Shown here in pieces: positions 1 through 11,202 of a stretch of DNA of 30,301 bases. Source of the DNA: Spirogloea muscicola (lineage: Eukaryota; Streptophyta; Zygnematophyceae; Spirogloeales; Spirogloeaceae); assembly GCA_009602725.1 (NCBI GenBank), contig WELB01000119.1, positions 275,817 through 306,117 on the forward strand. Reading direction: 5' to 3'. How positions within the stretch are numbered: the first letter of the stretch is position 1; the number at the start of each line of letters is the position of its first letter. A program made the position numbers and the translations under genes. The notes under the pieces were generated by a model. It had not been told where the DNA came from, searched no databases, and saw only the letters and a list, made by a program, of their open reading frames with translations.

Positions 1-1
1 G

Positions 2-3000
2 CCGTCGGTGGGGCCGACGGCCGCCACGGCACGCAGCGCAGAGCCACTGCCGGCAGCGGCGGCTGCAGCCTCCTCCAACGGGGCCCATGGCGGCGCCGCG
101 GCGGCGCCAGAGGAGGACCGCAGCGGCGGCGGCTACCGGCAGCCGCCGCCGGAGATCGCGGCGATCGTGGACGCGCCGCCGACGCCGGCGCTGTCCTTCT
201 CGCCGCTGCGCACCGAGATCCTGTTCCTGGAGCGGCCCGCGCTGCAGCCCGTGGCGGAGCTCGCGCGCCCCGAGCTCAAGCTCGCCGGCATCCGCCTCGA
301 CCCCGAGTGCAACACCCGCAGCCGCATGTGAGCGCCTCCACAGCCACCGCAGCTGATGATTATCGCCATCTGCTCGAGTTGCGACAAATGCTTCGTTTGA
401 CTGAGCTGTGCTGCGGCTGCTGAGACGGCGGCATCTACGCGCACCGGTGGTCCGCACTTGTGTGCCGTTAGCTGGCCAGCGCAGGCACTCGACTAGGTTG
501 AGCTAAGACATGTTCGGCTGAGTGGCATCAACTGGAAGCACTTGGTCTAGACTGCCACCTGCGGCACCCCAACGGAGCCAGCCCTGTACTCACAGTAGAG
601 ATTTCAGGCATGCAGTATTTTCGCATGCAACTAGAGTGCTGAGCAGTGGCAATCGACGGTCCTACCCTCCCTGCTGCACAGCTTTACGACAAGGCCTCTC
701 ACCCAAGCTGCGCTCCACGAACAGGTCGTTCTACACGGGGATGAAGGTCGCGAAGCTGGCCGAGGACGGCACGCTGGGGCCCGAGCGGGCCATCACCGGC
801 CTCCCAGAGGGCGCCAAGATCAACTTCGTCAGCTGGTCTGTGCGCTGCCTGTGCTTTCCATCCCTCCGCCTGACATTGCATGTCTTCCGTATCCCTTGGA
901 CTGCCACGCTCACAATTGCTTTGGAAGTAGTACCAAGCGCTCGCTCAAGTACGTGTGCAGCTCAGCTTGGTATAGCCTCGCTGGTGAGCATTGGCTGCTG
1001 GCAATGCTTGCATCTGTACGAACTCACCATCCTCGTCTTGTGTGTTTGTCCAGGTCTCCCAGCGGAAAGTACATTGGTTTCACCCTCCGGACAACCGAGG
1101 AGGTTTGCTTCGCTCATTCCAACTCACCACCGGAAGCCCCAGCAAGTTTCAATCATCTGCAATCTCATAGTACGCCAAACGTCCAGCTGGCAAGCAAGGC
1201 CCTTAAAGAGCAACACAGAGTGGTCCGGGCTTTGCTTCTTGCTCGTCGTGCAGGAGGGCAGCGCCAGAGACCTGCTCGGGCTCTGGGTGGTCGATGTTGC
1301 CGGCGGCCAGGCGCGCCATCTGATGGGGCCTTCTGACTATGCCCTCAACACCATGTTTGACTCGTGAGTAACCCAGGAAGTTGTGTACACGCTTGAGGCT
1401 TGGGACATGCATCCACTGCAGAAGACTTGGGAACCTTATCCAAGAACTTCGCTAACCTGACATCTGAGTCTTATCACAGCCGCAAAGGCTTGCTCAGAGT
1501 GCCATGTTGCTTGTGAGTTGGCGGTGGGACTGAAGTGGCAGCACGCTGTGCGGCATGGAAGCTACTCGTGGCTCGACGACGAGTCGCTCATCGTCGCAAC
1601 CATACCTCACCAGAGGGGCCCTCCGCCGAAGAAGCCGCTGACGCCGTACGGCCCCACGATCCAGATGAGTGAGGTCGGGAAGGTGTCGCAGGCGAGGACG
1701 TACCAGGACCTGCTCAAGGACAAGCATGATGAGAAGCTGTTTGAGTACTATGGCACTGCGCAACTCGTGAAGGTGGACCTCAGCGGGCAGGTCTCCCTAT
1801 TTGGCGAGCCAAAGCTCTACACCTCTATCGACCCCTCCCCTGATGAGAAGTACATCCTGGTGCGTACATGACCTTGGGCTGAGCGTCAGTCTGTGGTCAG
1901 CACTTCTTGTGGAACACAGATGTGGAGTTTTTACGTCAGGAGTTGAGAAGGGTGAGCCGAAGCAGAATTTGCTGCTTTGCTTCTGAGCTATTTACAGTAC
2001 CTTATGCTGATTTCCTCCTGCGCCATATTTGGTGCCGCTTGTTGGCCAGATTACAAGCATCGAGCGGCCGTTCTCCCTCCTGGTGCCCTGCGGGAGGTTC
2101 CCAAAGAGGGTGGAGGTGTGGAATCGCGATGCGGAGGTGGTTCAGGAAGTTGCATACCTCCCCCTCGCTGAGGACATACCCATCACGTTCAACAGCGTTC
2201 GCCAGGGCCGCCGCTCCATAAACTGGCGCGCCGACCAGCCAGCGCAGCTCTGCTGGTGAGTATGTGTCATATGCTTAGATATTAATCAAGCTTATGGTGC
2301 TCTTGCAAGTAGCCCCTTGCTTCATACGTGTAGGTGGCACTTGTTCTGACTTGTTCTGACCTCCAATTGCCAAACGACCACTTTAATTACAGGGTGGAGA
2401 CGCAGGATGGTGGTGATGCGAAAGTGGAAGTGTCTCCTCGTGACATCGTTTATACACATCCTGCGGAGCCTGCGCGGGGAGAGGCCCCCGATGTAGTCCA
2501 CCAGCTGGACCTACGCTACGGGTTGGTACAGAAGTCTCTGACTTGGGCACACGCACATCCGCTCACAACGTGTACGGAGCTGACGAGTTAGGCATAAAAT
2601 CAGCTGTAAGCCTTTCTCGTCCATTGCTGCAGAGGTATCACCTGGGGTGATGAGGGCCTCGCGCTCGTGTACGAGAGCTGGTTCAAGACCAGGCGCACAG
2701 TGACATGGCGGATTGCACCCAATAACAGCGTTCCCCCGAAGGTACTCTTTGACCGCTCCTATGAGGACTCCTACTCGGACCCCGGCAGCCCCATGCTGCG
2801 GAGGACCAAGTGGGGGAGCTATGTGCTGGCCAGAATTGCAACAGCAGACGGGAAGCGCAAGCTTCTTCTGGACGGTGATGGAGCCACCCCGGAGGGCAAC
2901 TTCCCGTTCTTGGATCTGCTTGACATGTGCGGCCACTGTTAGCACCCTCTCTGACATTCGTGTCTCAGTCCTGTTCATGTCCGTCTAGCACGAGCTTCTG

Positions 3001-5145
3001 TCCTTGTATCTCTCTACGCCAACCTGTTGCCTCGTAACATCACCATTCCCTGGATTGTCATTACAATGTATGTCTGTTTGCATGCCCCAGAGAGACTGGG
3101 GAGACGGAGAGGATCTGGCAGAGCCCCAAGGAGGAATGGTTCGAATCAGTGGCGACGCTGATGTCCGACTGGAGGCAAGGCGACCTGACCTTTGACCAGC
3201 TCCGCATCCTCATCTCGAGGGAGTCTCAGATGGAGCCACCCCAGTACTTCATGCGCCGCTGGTCTGATCAGACCATGAAGCAGATCACGTTCTTTCCCCA
3301 CCCGTACCCGCAGCTCAAGGTTTGGCTTCTCGACTGCACTGGCCCTCGTGCTGATTTCGTTGTTGTGGTTGTAGCTCCATCGTCCAACACCAGCATTAAG
3401 TGCGCGGCATTCTGCAGGGCCTGTCCAAGGAGATCATCTGCTATCAGAGGGAGGATGGCGTGCAGCTGACGGCCACACTTTACCTACCACCAGACTACAA
3501 TCCAGCAGTAGACGGGCCTCGCCCAATGCTCATGTGGGCTTACCCCCGAGAGTTCAAGAGCAAGGACGCAGCTGGGCAGGTTCGGGGAAGTCAGTACTCT
3601 TTTGCTGGGATTGGGTCAACATCAGCTTTGCTGTGGCTGGCAAAAGGGTAAGTCCTGTCCAATGTTGCAACGTTTGTCTCATGATCGTTGGGCCAAGCTC
3701 TGTCTGCAATATATGACATCATGGTTACGAAAGGCCTCTAGCCACTCAACTTTCTTGTAATAGGTTATGGTCATTGTCAGGTATACAATCTTAGATGGGC
3801 CAACATTTCCCATTGTGGGAGAAGGAGATGTTGAAGCCAATGACAGGTGGACAACCTGTCTCCGACTCTGCAGAAGCTGATTGCAAGACAGATGCACTAG
3901 CTCATGCATTTGGGAAGCCTAGCTCTATGACGATTTATGAGCTGAGCTCCAAGGATGACCTGATGCCTGCTTGCACTATTGTTCATGCAGTTACGTTGAT
4001 CAGCTCGTGGCCAGCGCCCAGGCTGCCGTCAAGGAAGTTGTCAGGAGAGGGGTGAACACCCCTGTGACTCAAGCTTACAGTGACTTCTTAAGCTTTGACA
4101 GCCATAGCTCTGGAGGATCACACAGGAAAATAAAGTTCTGTCAGAGGAGTGCTTGATTTACTGCTGTCCTTTGTTTCATCTTGAGGTGGTCTGACTAGCT
4201 GCCGTGATGGCGATTGCACTTGATCGCTGGCCAGGTTGCTGACCCAGGGAAAATTGCCATCGGTGGTCACTCCTACGGAGCTTTCATGGCTGCCAATCTG
4301 CTTGCTCATGCTCCTGAGCTTTTCGCCTGTGGCATTGCCCGCAGCGGGGCCTACAACAGGACACTCACACCCTTTGGTTTTCAGGTGAGCACTATTCCTG
4401 ATTAGTAGTGCATATTGTCTAGGGACGTTTGGCACAAGGGCCACAGGCCTGCTTCTGATCCTCATCGTATGTGCGCTCTGCTTGCCTATCCAAATATGCA
4501 CTTACAGTGGCAGATATTTGCTGTTTTAAGGAGCAGCCATGCTTCTGTTTGTTGTGCTTACGTGTCTTGGATTGTGCAGTCAGAAGAGCGTACATTGTGG
4601 GAGGCGCCTGAGGTCTATGTCCAGATGAGCCCGTTCATGCTTGCAAACAAGATCAAGAAGCCGCTGCTTCTGATTCACGGCGAGGACGACAACAACACTG
4701 GGACCTTCCCCATGCAGGTGCTGCTGATCATCAGTGGCCAGTATCAATAGCTGTGCGCGCAAAGATCCTCTGCGAGCTACAAGTGTGTGTGGGGTTGTTT
4801 TCACTTATGCTTGGTCTAAATGCCTAAGTAGACCATCACAAACGTGTGCAGTCGGAGCGATTCTTTGCCGCGCTGAAGGGTCACGGAGCCCCGTGCCGGC
4901 TGGTGCTGCTGCCGCACGAGAGCCACGGCTATCGGGGCCGGGAGAGCGTGATGCACACCCTGGCTGAAATGGATGCGTGGCTGGAGGAGAACTGTGTCGG
5001 CGGCGCCTCCAGCAATGGCACCAGTTCTGCAGCCAGCTTGGCTGGTGAGGTGAAAGTTGCAGCTGGCGTTGCAGAGAGTGGGGCGAGCAACACAGGGAGG
5101 TCTGTGAAGCTTGTGGGCGATGGTCGCCCTTTGTCTGCTTTGTGA
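2..5145 (+). CDS. CGEP: Chloroplast glutamyl endopeptidase, S9 prolyl-oligopeptidase family (5' partial, 15 exons)
   Basis: Serine protease of family S9; the plant homologue cleaves after Glu in the chloroplast stroma. Exons: 2-327, 725-835, 1054-1102, 1254-1363, 1562-1859, 2050-2255, 2393-2521, 2633-2926, 3091-3319, 3418-3647, 3781-3846, 3991-4051, 4235-4384, 4580-4717, 4852-5145. All phases agree, giving 896 visible residues, close to the plant protein along its length. The early block PPPEIAAIVDAPPTPALSFS is diagnostic, followed by a beta-propeller half and an alpha/beta-hydrolase half. The catalytic triad is visible: Ser in GGHSYGAF (codon 4271-4273), Asp in HGEDDNN (second D, 4688-4690) and His in PHESHGY (4924-4926). 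The frame is open to the window edge, so the true ATG and transit peptide lie upstream. Oddity: the exon 11/12 junction gives NDSYVDQL where plants have an Arg before the Tyr. Function is inferred from homology; the exon structure is read directly. Confidence 0.95.
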
Positions 5146-5750
5146 CCTCTGAGGGTTGGGGTTGAGGTGTACTTTTGTGAATAGTTGCAGCTCGTCTCCC
5201 ATAGTCTTATGCCAGGTCTCCTCCCATAGATTCACATCAAGATCAGGATCGATCTCTCAGACATCAGCTTATGCTGTGCCGATCTGTGAATAGTGAGACA
5301 TACATTCAATATCAATCTGAAATCAAGAACATGCTCATTCCAGATTACAATTCAATCATAGACTGTCTCGTTCGTTGTGCGCTTCTTTGCAAGCCTGAGC
5401 TTGAGTGTGAACGTCTGCCTCAGTGCTAAAATAAAGCTGGGAAGCTCCGTCTTTTCAAGCATGAACATTGTTGGGGTTTGTGGCACGGGGGTGAGATTGA
5501 CTGATGATCGTTATCTCTCTATCCCGAGCAGTAGCACTACCAAATTCACAGGTCATGCATCCAACTGAGCTGCATTCATGGGCTTCACAGCTCAATCTCA
5601 CGAGCTCCTGTGTGGAAGGAGAGGAGTGACTGTTTGATGGCTGCAAAAGGGCAAGACCATCGAGGTGGACAAATTCAGCCCTGGGGAGCTGTGGCTCCAG
5701 GAATAGAGGCACTTCTATTCTAAAAGGAGGTTAGACGCTTCCAAGAGAGG
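5146..5750. other. Gene-free stretch downstream of the endopeptidase gene
   Basis: This stretch follows the CGEP stop codon and should hold its 3' UTR. I see no ORF with recognisable homology, no RNA gene and no TGTAA-type polyadenylation signal. From about 5750 it passes into the repeat-derived region. Confidence 0.5.
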
Positions 5751-5751
5751 G

Positions 5752-5867
5752 CGGTGGCTGGGAAGAAGCCAGCCCAGAAAGAAGAATGCACAAAGTTCGA
5801 AGGGGCCAGGGAAAGCACTAAAGCACAAATGGAATTTAGCATGTAAGCAGCTGCAAATCACTCAGTA
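5752..5867 (-). repeat. Diverged retroelement 3' tail with hairpin
   Basis: Read on the minus strand this follows the LLSRGY-stop end of the ORF fragment at 5868-6280. It carries a diverged hairpin (GGCTGG at 5756-5761 pairing with CCAGCC at 5769-5774), an AAGAATG-like stretch, the block GGGGCCAGGGAAAGC and the CACTCAGTAACCCCTGCT end motif. It matches the tails at 6850, 7140, 18300, 21200 and 21460 in order and orientation. Confidence 0.7.
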
Positions 5868-6280
5868 ACCCCTGCTTAGCAGCCGCAGGTTGGACACAGT
5901 GGTCTCCTGGTAGCGGGTCCCCTGGCCAGGGCTAGAGGCTGCAGTTAAGGCACGACCGTCACGAGAAACTAGCGCGCGAGCCATGGACCTCTGCAGCGAG
6001 ACGGACAGGCGCATGCGGTACACCTGCGCGAGCCAGCCTGCTGCTTGAGAATCCAATGGCACCGGCGGAAGACAGTGCGACGCGATAGCTGGTGGAGCAG
6101 CTCGAGCCACCGAGCGCCCAATGCACCGTGGGTGTCAATGGCGGGCGGGAAGAACTCGTCGTCCCGCGGGTGGTCGCCATACTTCCACTCGTTGGCCCTG
6201 ACGGCGCGGGCCACTGCATGCCCAGCCTTGGAGGCAGGTTGCGTGGCGTGGGTTCGGCCGAAAGAGTGGATGGTCACCAC
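5868..6280 (-). pseudogene. Retroelement nuclease-ORF fragment, left arm of an inverted repeat
   Basis: The minus strand encodes broken pieces of the ORF family seen at 18.4-23.8 kb: an ASKAGHAVA segment, a KYGDHPRDDEFFPPAIDTHG segment, ARWLELLHQLS, then the terminal LLSRGY with its stop near 5868. Frames shift between these pieces, so no intact protein is possible. It lacks the zinc finger and the DVVTTDAY core, which would lie further 5'. A second copy in the opposite orientation (6310-6708) faces it head to head. Confidence 0.75.
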
Positions 6281-6309
6281 GTCCAGGATGAGACGCGGCC
6301 CGCCAGCCA

Positions 6310-6708
6310 GTGGACTCTTTCGACCGAACCCACGCCACGCAATCTGCCTCCAAGGCTGGGCATGCGGTGGCCTGCGCCGCCAGGGCCAAGGACGGCGACT
6401 ACCCGCGCGACGACAAGTTCTTCCCGCTCGCCATCGACACTCACGGTGCGTCGGGTGCTCGGTGGCTCGAGCTGCTTCACCAGCTCTCGCATCACATTAT
6501 CTCCCGCCGGTGCTTTGGGGAGCCGGTGAATTTCCATGCAGCAGGCTCACTCGCCCAGGTATACCGCATGCGCTTGGCCGTCTCGCTGCAGAGGTGGCTT
6601 GCGCGCTGCATCTCCGTGCCGGTCGTGCCCTTGCTGCGGCCTCTGGCCTTGGGACCCGCTATCAGGCGACCAGTTTCTCTGACCTGCGGTTGCTTAGCAG
6701 GGGTTACT
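6310..6708 (+). pseudogene. Retroelement nuclease-ORF fragment, right arm of an inverted repeat
   Basis: The plus strand reads THATQSASKAGHAVACAARA, then DYPRDDKFFPLAIDTHG, ARWLELLHQLSHH, GSLAQVYRMRLAVSLQR and, in another frame, the terminal CGCLAGVT/LLSRGY region with the CAGGGGTTACTGA end near 6705. It is the same C-terminal part as the left arm but inverted. It is the only clear copy of this family on the plus strand. Frame breaks in the C-terminal third and the absence of the N-terminal domains mark it as dead. Confidence 0.75.
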
Positions 6709-6849
6709 GACGAGTGTTTCGTGGCTGCTTGGTTCTATGTTGTGCTATATATAGCTTCAGCAAGATGCGCTCAATAACCGTGAGTCAGCAAGCACAGATC
6801 ACAAAGCCCCTCAACCCGAAGACCCTGGACCTTGGAACACATTGAGAAA

Positions 6850-7000
6850 AGAGAGAGTGCTCGCCCATTGAGGATAGGGGCTGGAAAAGCCAGCCCAGAA
6901 AAGAATGAACAGAGTACGAGACGGGGGCTAGGGGAAGCGCTAAGAGAAGCTAAGCACACAAAGAGACGAAGCAGGTACGAGTCACTCAGTAACCCCTGCT
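6850..7000 (-). repeat. Retroelement 3' tail with perfect hairpin
   Basis: Contains GCTCGCCCATTGAGGATA, then a hairpin at 6877-6896 (7-bp stem GGGCTGG/CCAGCCC, loop AAAAG), AAAGAATGAACA, GGGGGCTAGGGGAAGCGCT, AAGCACACAAAGA and the ACTCAGTAACCCCTGCT motif near 6985. No ORF portion remains except the last codons, so this is an extremely 5'-truncated copy read on the minus strand. Confidence 0.75.
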
Positions 7001-7138
7001 AAGAAGAAGAAGCTGCTAAGCAGCCGCAGGTCAGAGACGCTAGGCCAAGCAGGCAGCGTCGGGGCGGCTGAGGCGGCGTGGGCCCGACGGCGCGCGACGG
7101 GGCGTTCCCGGGGGCCGCCGCTTCAAACGCAGAAAGAA

Positions 7139-7370
7139 AGGGCTCGCCCATTGAGGCCAGAGAGGATAGGGGCTGGACAAGCCAGCCCAAAAAAGAATGA
7201 ACAAAGAACGAGAAGGGGGCCAGAGAGGATAGGGGCTGGACAAGCCAGCCCAAAAAAGAATGAACAAAGAACGAGAAGGGGGCCAGAGGAAGCCAGAGGA
7301 AGCGCTAAGAAACCAAAGCACACAAAGAAAGAAAGCAGCTACAAATTACTCAGTAACCCCTGCTAAGCAG
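7139..7370 (-). repeat. Retroelement 3' tail with a 63-bp tandem duplication
   Basis: Same tail as at 6850-7000, but the segment carrying the hairpin is duplicated head to tail with period 63 (7156-7218 and 7219-7281, then a partial third start). The two hairpins lie at 7170-7188 and 7233-7251, each GGGCTGG-ACAAG-CCAGCCC. The tail ends with CTCAGTAACCCCTGCTAAGC at about 7349-7368, roughly 320 bases before the RPA1 start codon. Confidence 0.8.
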
Positions 7371-7689
7371 ACGCCGCCGCCTGCTTTCCCGCGCTCCGGC
7401 GCGCCTCCACATGTGGCGGGGCTGCTCCCCGCCGGGCGCACCCCACCCGCCATTCTGGCGGCGCCGCCCGAATTGGCGGCCCCGCCAAAACTCTTTTGGC
7501 GCGGCCGCAAAAGGCTTCTTTCCCTTCTCCAGCGGCCCCCCGCGCCGCCGCCTCATGCGCCGCGCCTCGCGCCGTGCCCCGCGACGCGCCGCGCGCTGCG
7601 CCTCTCTCGCGNTGCCCAAGCCCGGCGCCGGCACGCCCGGGCGTTGCGCCCGCTTGAGAGCGTGGGGCGGGGCCGGGTGAGGCGCCGCC
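7371..7689 (+). promoter_or_regulatory. RPA1 promoter and 5' leader, GC-rich
   Basis: GC-rich stretch between the last retroelement tail and the RPA1 ATG. It holds the E2F-like sites and one undetermined base (n at 7612). The start codon context GCCGCCATGG at 7684-7693 is strong. No TATA-like element stands out. Confidence 0.45.
7474..7502. promoter_or_regulatory. Candidate E2F/DP binding sites upstream of RPA1
   Basis: TTTGGCGC at 7495-7502 fits the E2F consensus TTTSSCGC exactly. CCGCCAAA at 7482-7489 is the reverse complement of the near-consensus TTTGGCGG, and TTGGCGGC at about 7473-7480 is a weaker variant. They lie about 190-215 bases upstream of the ATG. RPA and other replication genes are classical E2F targets in plants and animals, so the position makes sense. 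Binding itself is inference. Confidence 0.5.
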
Positions 7690-10600
7690 ATGGCGCAGCT
7701 CACGGCGGGCGCCATCAAGGGCCTGAGCGACGGGCAGAGCGAGCTGCGCCCGGTGCTGCAGGTGTGGGAGATGCGGCAGATTGGGAGCCCCAGCAACACG
7801 GCGCAGGAGCGCTTCCGCCTCATCCTCTCGGACGGCCTGCAGCTGCACCAGGCCATGCTCGCCACGCAGCTCAACGACGCAGTCAAGAGCGGCGGCCTCG
7901 CCAAGGGCTCCATCATCCGCCTCCAAGAGTACATCTGCAACAAAGTCCAGAACCGCAAGTGAGGCTGCACTCCCGGGCTCGGCGTCTGCACGCGCAAACC
8001 GTCTGGCGAGGCTGCTCTAGTGACCGCATCGTCGCACTGCCTGTCCTGCATCACGGAGACCTGGCTGCCGCAGTCCACTGACTCCAAGTCTGCACTGACT
8101 CCGAGTCTGAGCCCGATCCTGCATCTCTGCGCGTCTTCTGGCGTCGTCTTAGCTTGTTTGCTGATAACGAAACGCGGCTTGCGGCTTGCATGACCAGTGT
8201 TGTCTTACGTCGTTGCTTTGCTTACTGGTCAACATGGAGGCTGTTCCCTCCAGCTCCGACATTGAAGTTCGCCAGCTGACAGTGCTGGCCCTGGGCCTGC
8301 ATTTCCTTCACTTGATGGCCAGGATTATTATTGTGCTCAACCTGGACGTCTTGGTGCAAAACGCCGAACCTATCGGCAATCCAAGCTTACTTGGCACGGA
8401 TACGGGTGCCGCAGGAGCTCCCAGCAAGCCTAGCACACCACAGCCCTTGCAGGAGCTCGCCACCAACCACGTCCCATATGTCAATGGTGCCCACCCTGCA
8501 CGAAGAGATGGGCTCCGTCAAGGTCCAGAGCAGGGCTATGGCACGGGCGGATCGGCGGGATTGTTCCAGCAGAATCAGCAGCGGCTGCAGCAGCAGGTTG
8601 GCACCTATGCAAAGCCGGAGCTCGTCGGAGGGGGCAACGGCTACCAGCCTCCGCCGTTGTACAGTAGCAGAGGCCCGATATCGAGGAACGAGGCCCCCGC
8701 TAGGATCATCCCCATCGCGGCGCTGAACCCCTACCAAGGCAGGTGGGCTATCAAGGCCAGAGTCACACAGAAGAGCGGCCTGAAGCGATACAACAATGCC
8801 AAGGGTGACGGGAGGCTCTTCTCCTTTGACCTCTTGGACGCCGAGGGCGGCGAGATCAGGGTCACGTGCTTCAACAGGGAGGCTGACACGTTCTTCGAGA
8901 AGGTGGAGGCAGGCCGGGTCTACCTCATTGGCAAGGGGGACCTGAAGGCCGCTCAGAAGAACTTCAACCATCTGAGAAACGAGTGGGAGATGACTCTGGG
9001 TGGCCAGTCGACTGTCGAAGCTTGTCCAGATGACGGAAGCATCCCTAATCAGCACTTTGACTTCAGGTAATCATTGAACTGTGGAGCAATGGTGGTTGAC
9101 TAGCAACAGCAGCTAGACTGCTGCTGTCATGTGTGATCCTTTCAGGCCATTCTGTAATGCCATCAGCAGAAGAAAATAGCATTCATTCAGCAACCATCCC
9201 TAGACTCACAGAGCTAGTCATTTGCAGGCTGCTCAGTCACTTGAGACGTTTGCTGCAATCTGCTGTTACAGGACAATAGCCGAGGTGGAGTGCATGGACA
9301 ATAACGCCATTGTGGACGCGATCGGCGTGATCGTCAACGTGACCCCTACACAGACGATTTTGCGGAAAAACGGGCTGGAGACGCAAAAACGATCCTGCAT
9401 GATACGAGATAGGTCGGAGCGGCAGTGCGAGGTCACCATGTGGGGAGAATTCTGCTCCAAAGAGGGTCAGCAGCTCCAGGTTTGAGTGCTCACCACTCGA
9501 CAAATCTCTCAAGCATTGGAGCTCAGGGCTAGATACAAACCGAAGTGAAGAGTATGATGCATTGCAGCAGTAGAGGATAGCAGATACGGATGCAGCCTTC
9601 ACTTTGCCTCTGATACAGCATGATCTCTGCAGGAGCTCTGTGACGCAGGCGATGCACCAATCTTGGCTGTCAAGTCCGGCCGGATTAGCGACTTCAGCGG
9701 AAAGTCCATTGGAACAATCAACTCTAGCCAGCTGATGATCAACCCCGACATCAAGCAGGCTCACGAGCTGCGCAGCTGGTACAGCACGGAGGGAGGGAGG
9801 AACGCTCCAGTGACCAGCATCTCTCGAGAGGGAGCTGGGATGAGGTCAGACGTCCGCAAGACCCTCGCCGCGATCAAGGACGAGGACATGGGCCGGTCAG
9901 GGAAGCCGGATTGGATTGCCATCAGGGCTACCATTGCCTTCATCAAGAAGGACAACTTCTGCTACGCGGCCTGCCCTCTGATGCAAGGCGACCGGCCCTG
10001 CAACAAGAAGGTCAACCAGGATGGCGACGGCCTGTGGAGGTGTGACAGGTGCACTCCGGGCGTGGTGGAGGAACCGGACTACCGATACATCCTGCAGATT
10101 CAGGCGCAGGACCACACTTGTGCACAGTGGCTGACTGCCTTCCAGGAGACAGCAGAAGAGGTTATGGGCGTCAAAGCCAAGGACTTATTCGAGTGGAAGC
10201 AGAACGGCGATCCCCAGGCCGAGGAGGCATTTGTGCGGCCGCAGTTCAGCCAGTACCTTTTCAAGGTGAAGGTCAAGGAGGAGAGCTTCCAGGACGAGCA
10301 GCGAGTCAAGTGTACAGTGGTCAAGGCAGACAAGGTCGACTTTGCAATCGAGTCTCGGCTTCTGCTAGAATTGATCGACAAGCTGGAGAGGGGGGAGTCC
10401 ATCAACACGCCTATGCCGCAATCGACTCCATCCATCACCGGAGCAGTTGGTGGAGGATATGGAGCTGGCAATACCGCCGGAGTGTCATATGGAGGGGCAG
10501 GCTATGGAGGTGCAGCTGCTGGAGGTGGTGGTTTTGGTACAAGTGGTGCATATGGAAGCTCCTTCGGAAGTGGAGGGGGCGGATCAAGCGGCGGCGGCTG

Positions 10601-10949
10601 CTTCAAGTGCGGCAAAGATGGACACTTTGCCCGTGATTGCCCGCAAGGTGGGAGCGGCGGTTATGGAGGAGGTGGAGGAGGTGGTGGAGGCGGGGCTTTC
10701 GGAGGCGGGGGCGGAGGTTATGGAGGCGGCGGCTTTGGAGCTGCAACGGGTGGCGGTGGCAGTGGCAGTGGCGGGGGAGGTGGAGGCCAGAACTGCTTCA
10801 AGTGCGGGCAAGGAGGCCACTGGGCAAGGGACTGCCCCAACCAAGGCAGCGGGGGCGGCGGCTACGGTGGCGCTGCATTGAAGAAGGGCGATGGCTATGG
10901 TGGCGGTTATGGAGGTGCCCGGCAATACGGGGCAGGTTTCCAGGACTAG
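7690..10949 (+). CDS. RPA1: Replication protein A 70-kDa subunit with C-terminal CCHC zinc knuckles
   Basis: Large subunit of the RPA single-stranded-DNA-binding trimer used in nuclear replication, repair and recombination. Exons 7690-7958, 8323-9066, 9272-9479 and 9633-10949 join in phase to 845 residues. Order: N-terminal OB fold DBD-F (about 1-105), low-complexity linker, DBD-A ([17 protein letters not shown] onward), DBD-B ([20 protein letters not shown] onward) and DBD-C. DBD-C has its C4 zinc site at Cys 521, 530, 544 and 547 with the plant-type [14 protein letters not shown] spacing. A glycine-rich tail of about 180 residues carries two CCHC knuckles, [14 protein letters not shown] (730-743) and [14 protein letters not shown] (795-808). 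Such knuckles mark the plant RPA1C/E-like class, linked in plants to repair; assigning that role here is inference. The ATG has a Kozak-like GCCGCCATGG context. The gene converges on the helicase gene. Confidence 0.95.
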
Positions 10950-11202
10950 CTAATAGACAGCAGGTTGTAGAGGTGCAAGGATGTACAGAAGACATTGTCA
11001 GACCATTCTTTAGTCACAGCTCCCACACTGCCTTTAGCAGAGAAGGTCCTTTTGCCATCACACAGCGCTGCAGAAGCCTCGCTGTTTTGCTCGACATTCT
11101 GATTCCTGGGGTTGATGGTACTTGCATGATGCTTCCCCACGGCATAGCTTGCTCGGTGCATGCAATGCAGCTGCTTCCAGGGAGGGCAAGTCACCTCTCG
11201 AT
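10950..11202. other. Convergent intergenic spacer
   Basis: 253 bases between the RPA1 stop (plus strand) and the helicase stop (minus strand). It must hold both 3' ends. I see no TGTAA signal on either strand, no stem typical of a terminator and no ORF. Overlapping 3' UTRs are possible. Confidence 0.6.

Larger units (their letters stand above)
5868..6708. repeat. Imperfect inverted repeat, about 400-base arms
   Basis: The arms are roughly 5868-6267 and 6312-6708 with a spacer of about 44 bases. At the centre GGCGTGGGTTCGGCCGAAAG (from about 6246) is mirrored by CTTTCGACCGAACCCACGCC (ending about 6334) with one mismatch. At the outer ends the CAGTAACCCCTGCT motif near 5870 is mirrored by AGCAGGGGTTACTG near 6698-6711. 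Identity drops in between, so the two arms look like separate or old copies. Confidence 0.75.

Noticed and set aside
522-1367. 281-codon plus-strand open frame
   Set aside because: It reads through three introns of the endopeptidase gene. Homology is limited to the exon parts, and the rest is intron.
5830-5860. TGTAA at about 5841 as the endopeptidase polyadenylation signal
   Set aside because: It lies almost 700 bases past the stop and within retroelement-derived sequence. No nearer copy was found, so no signal is assigned.
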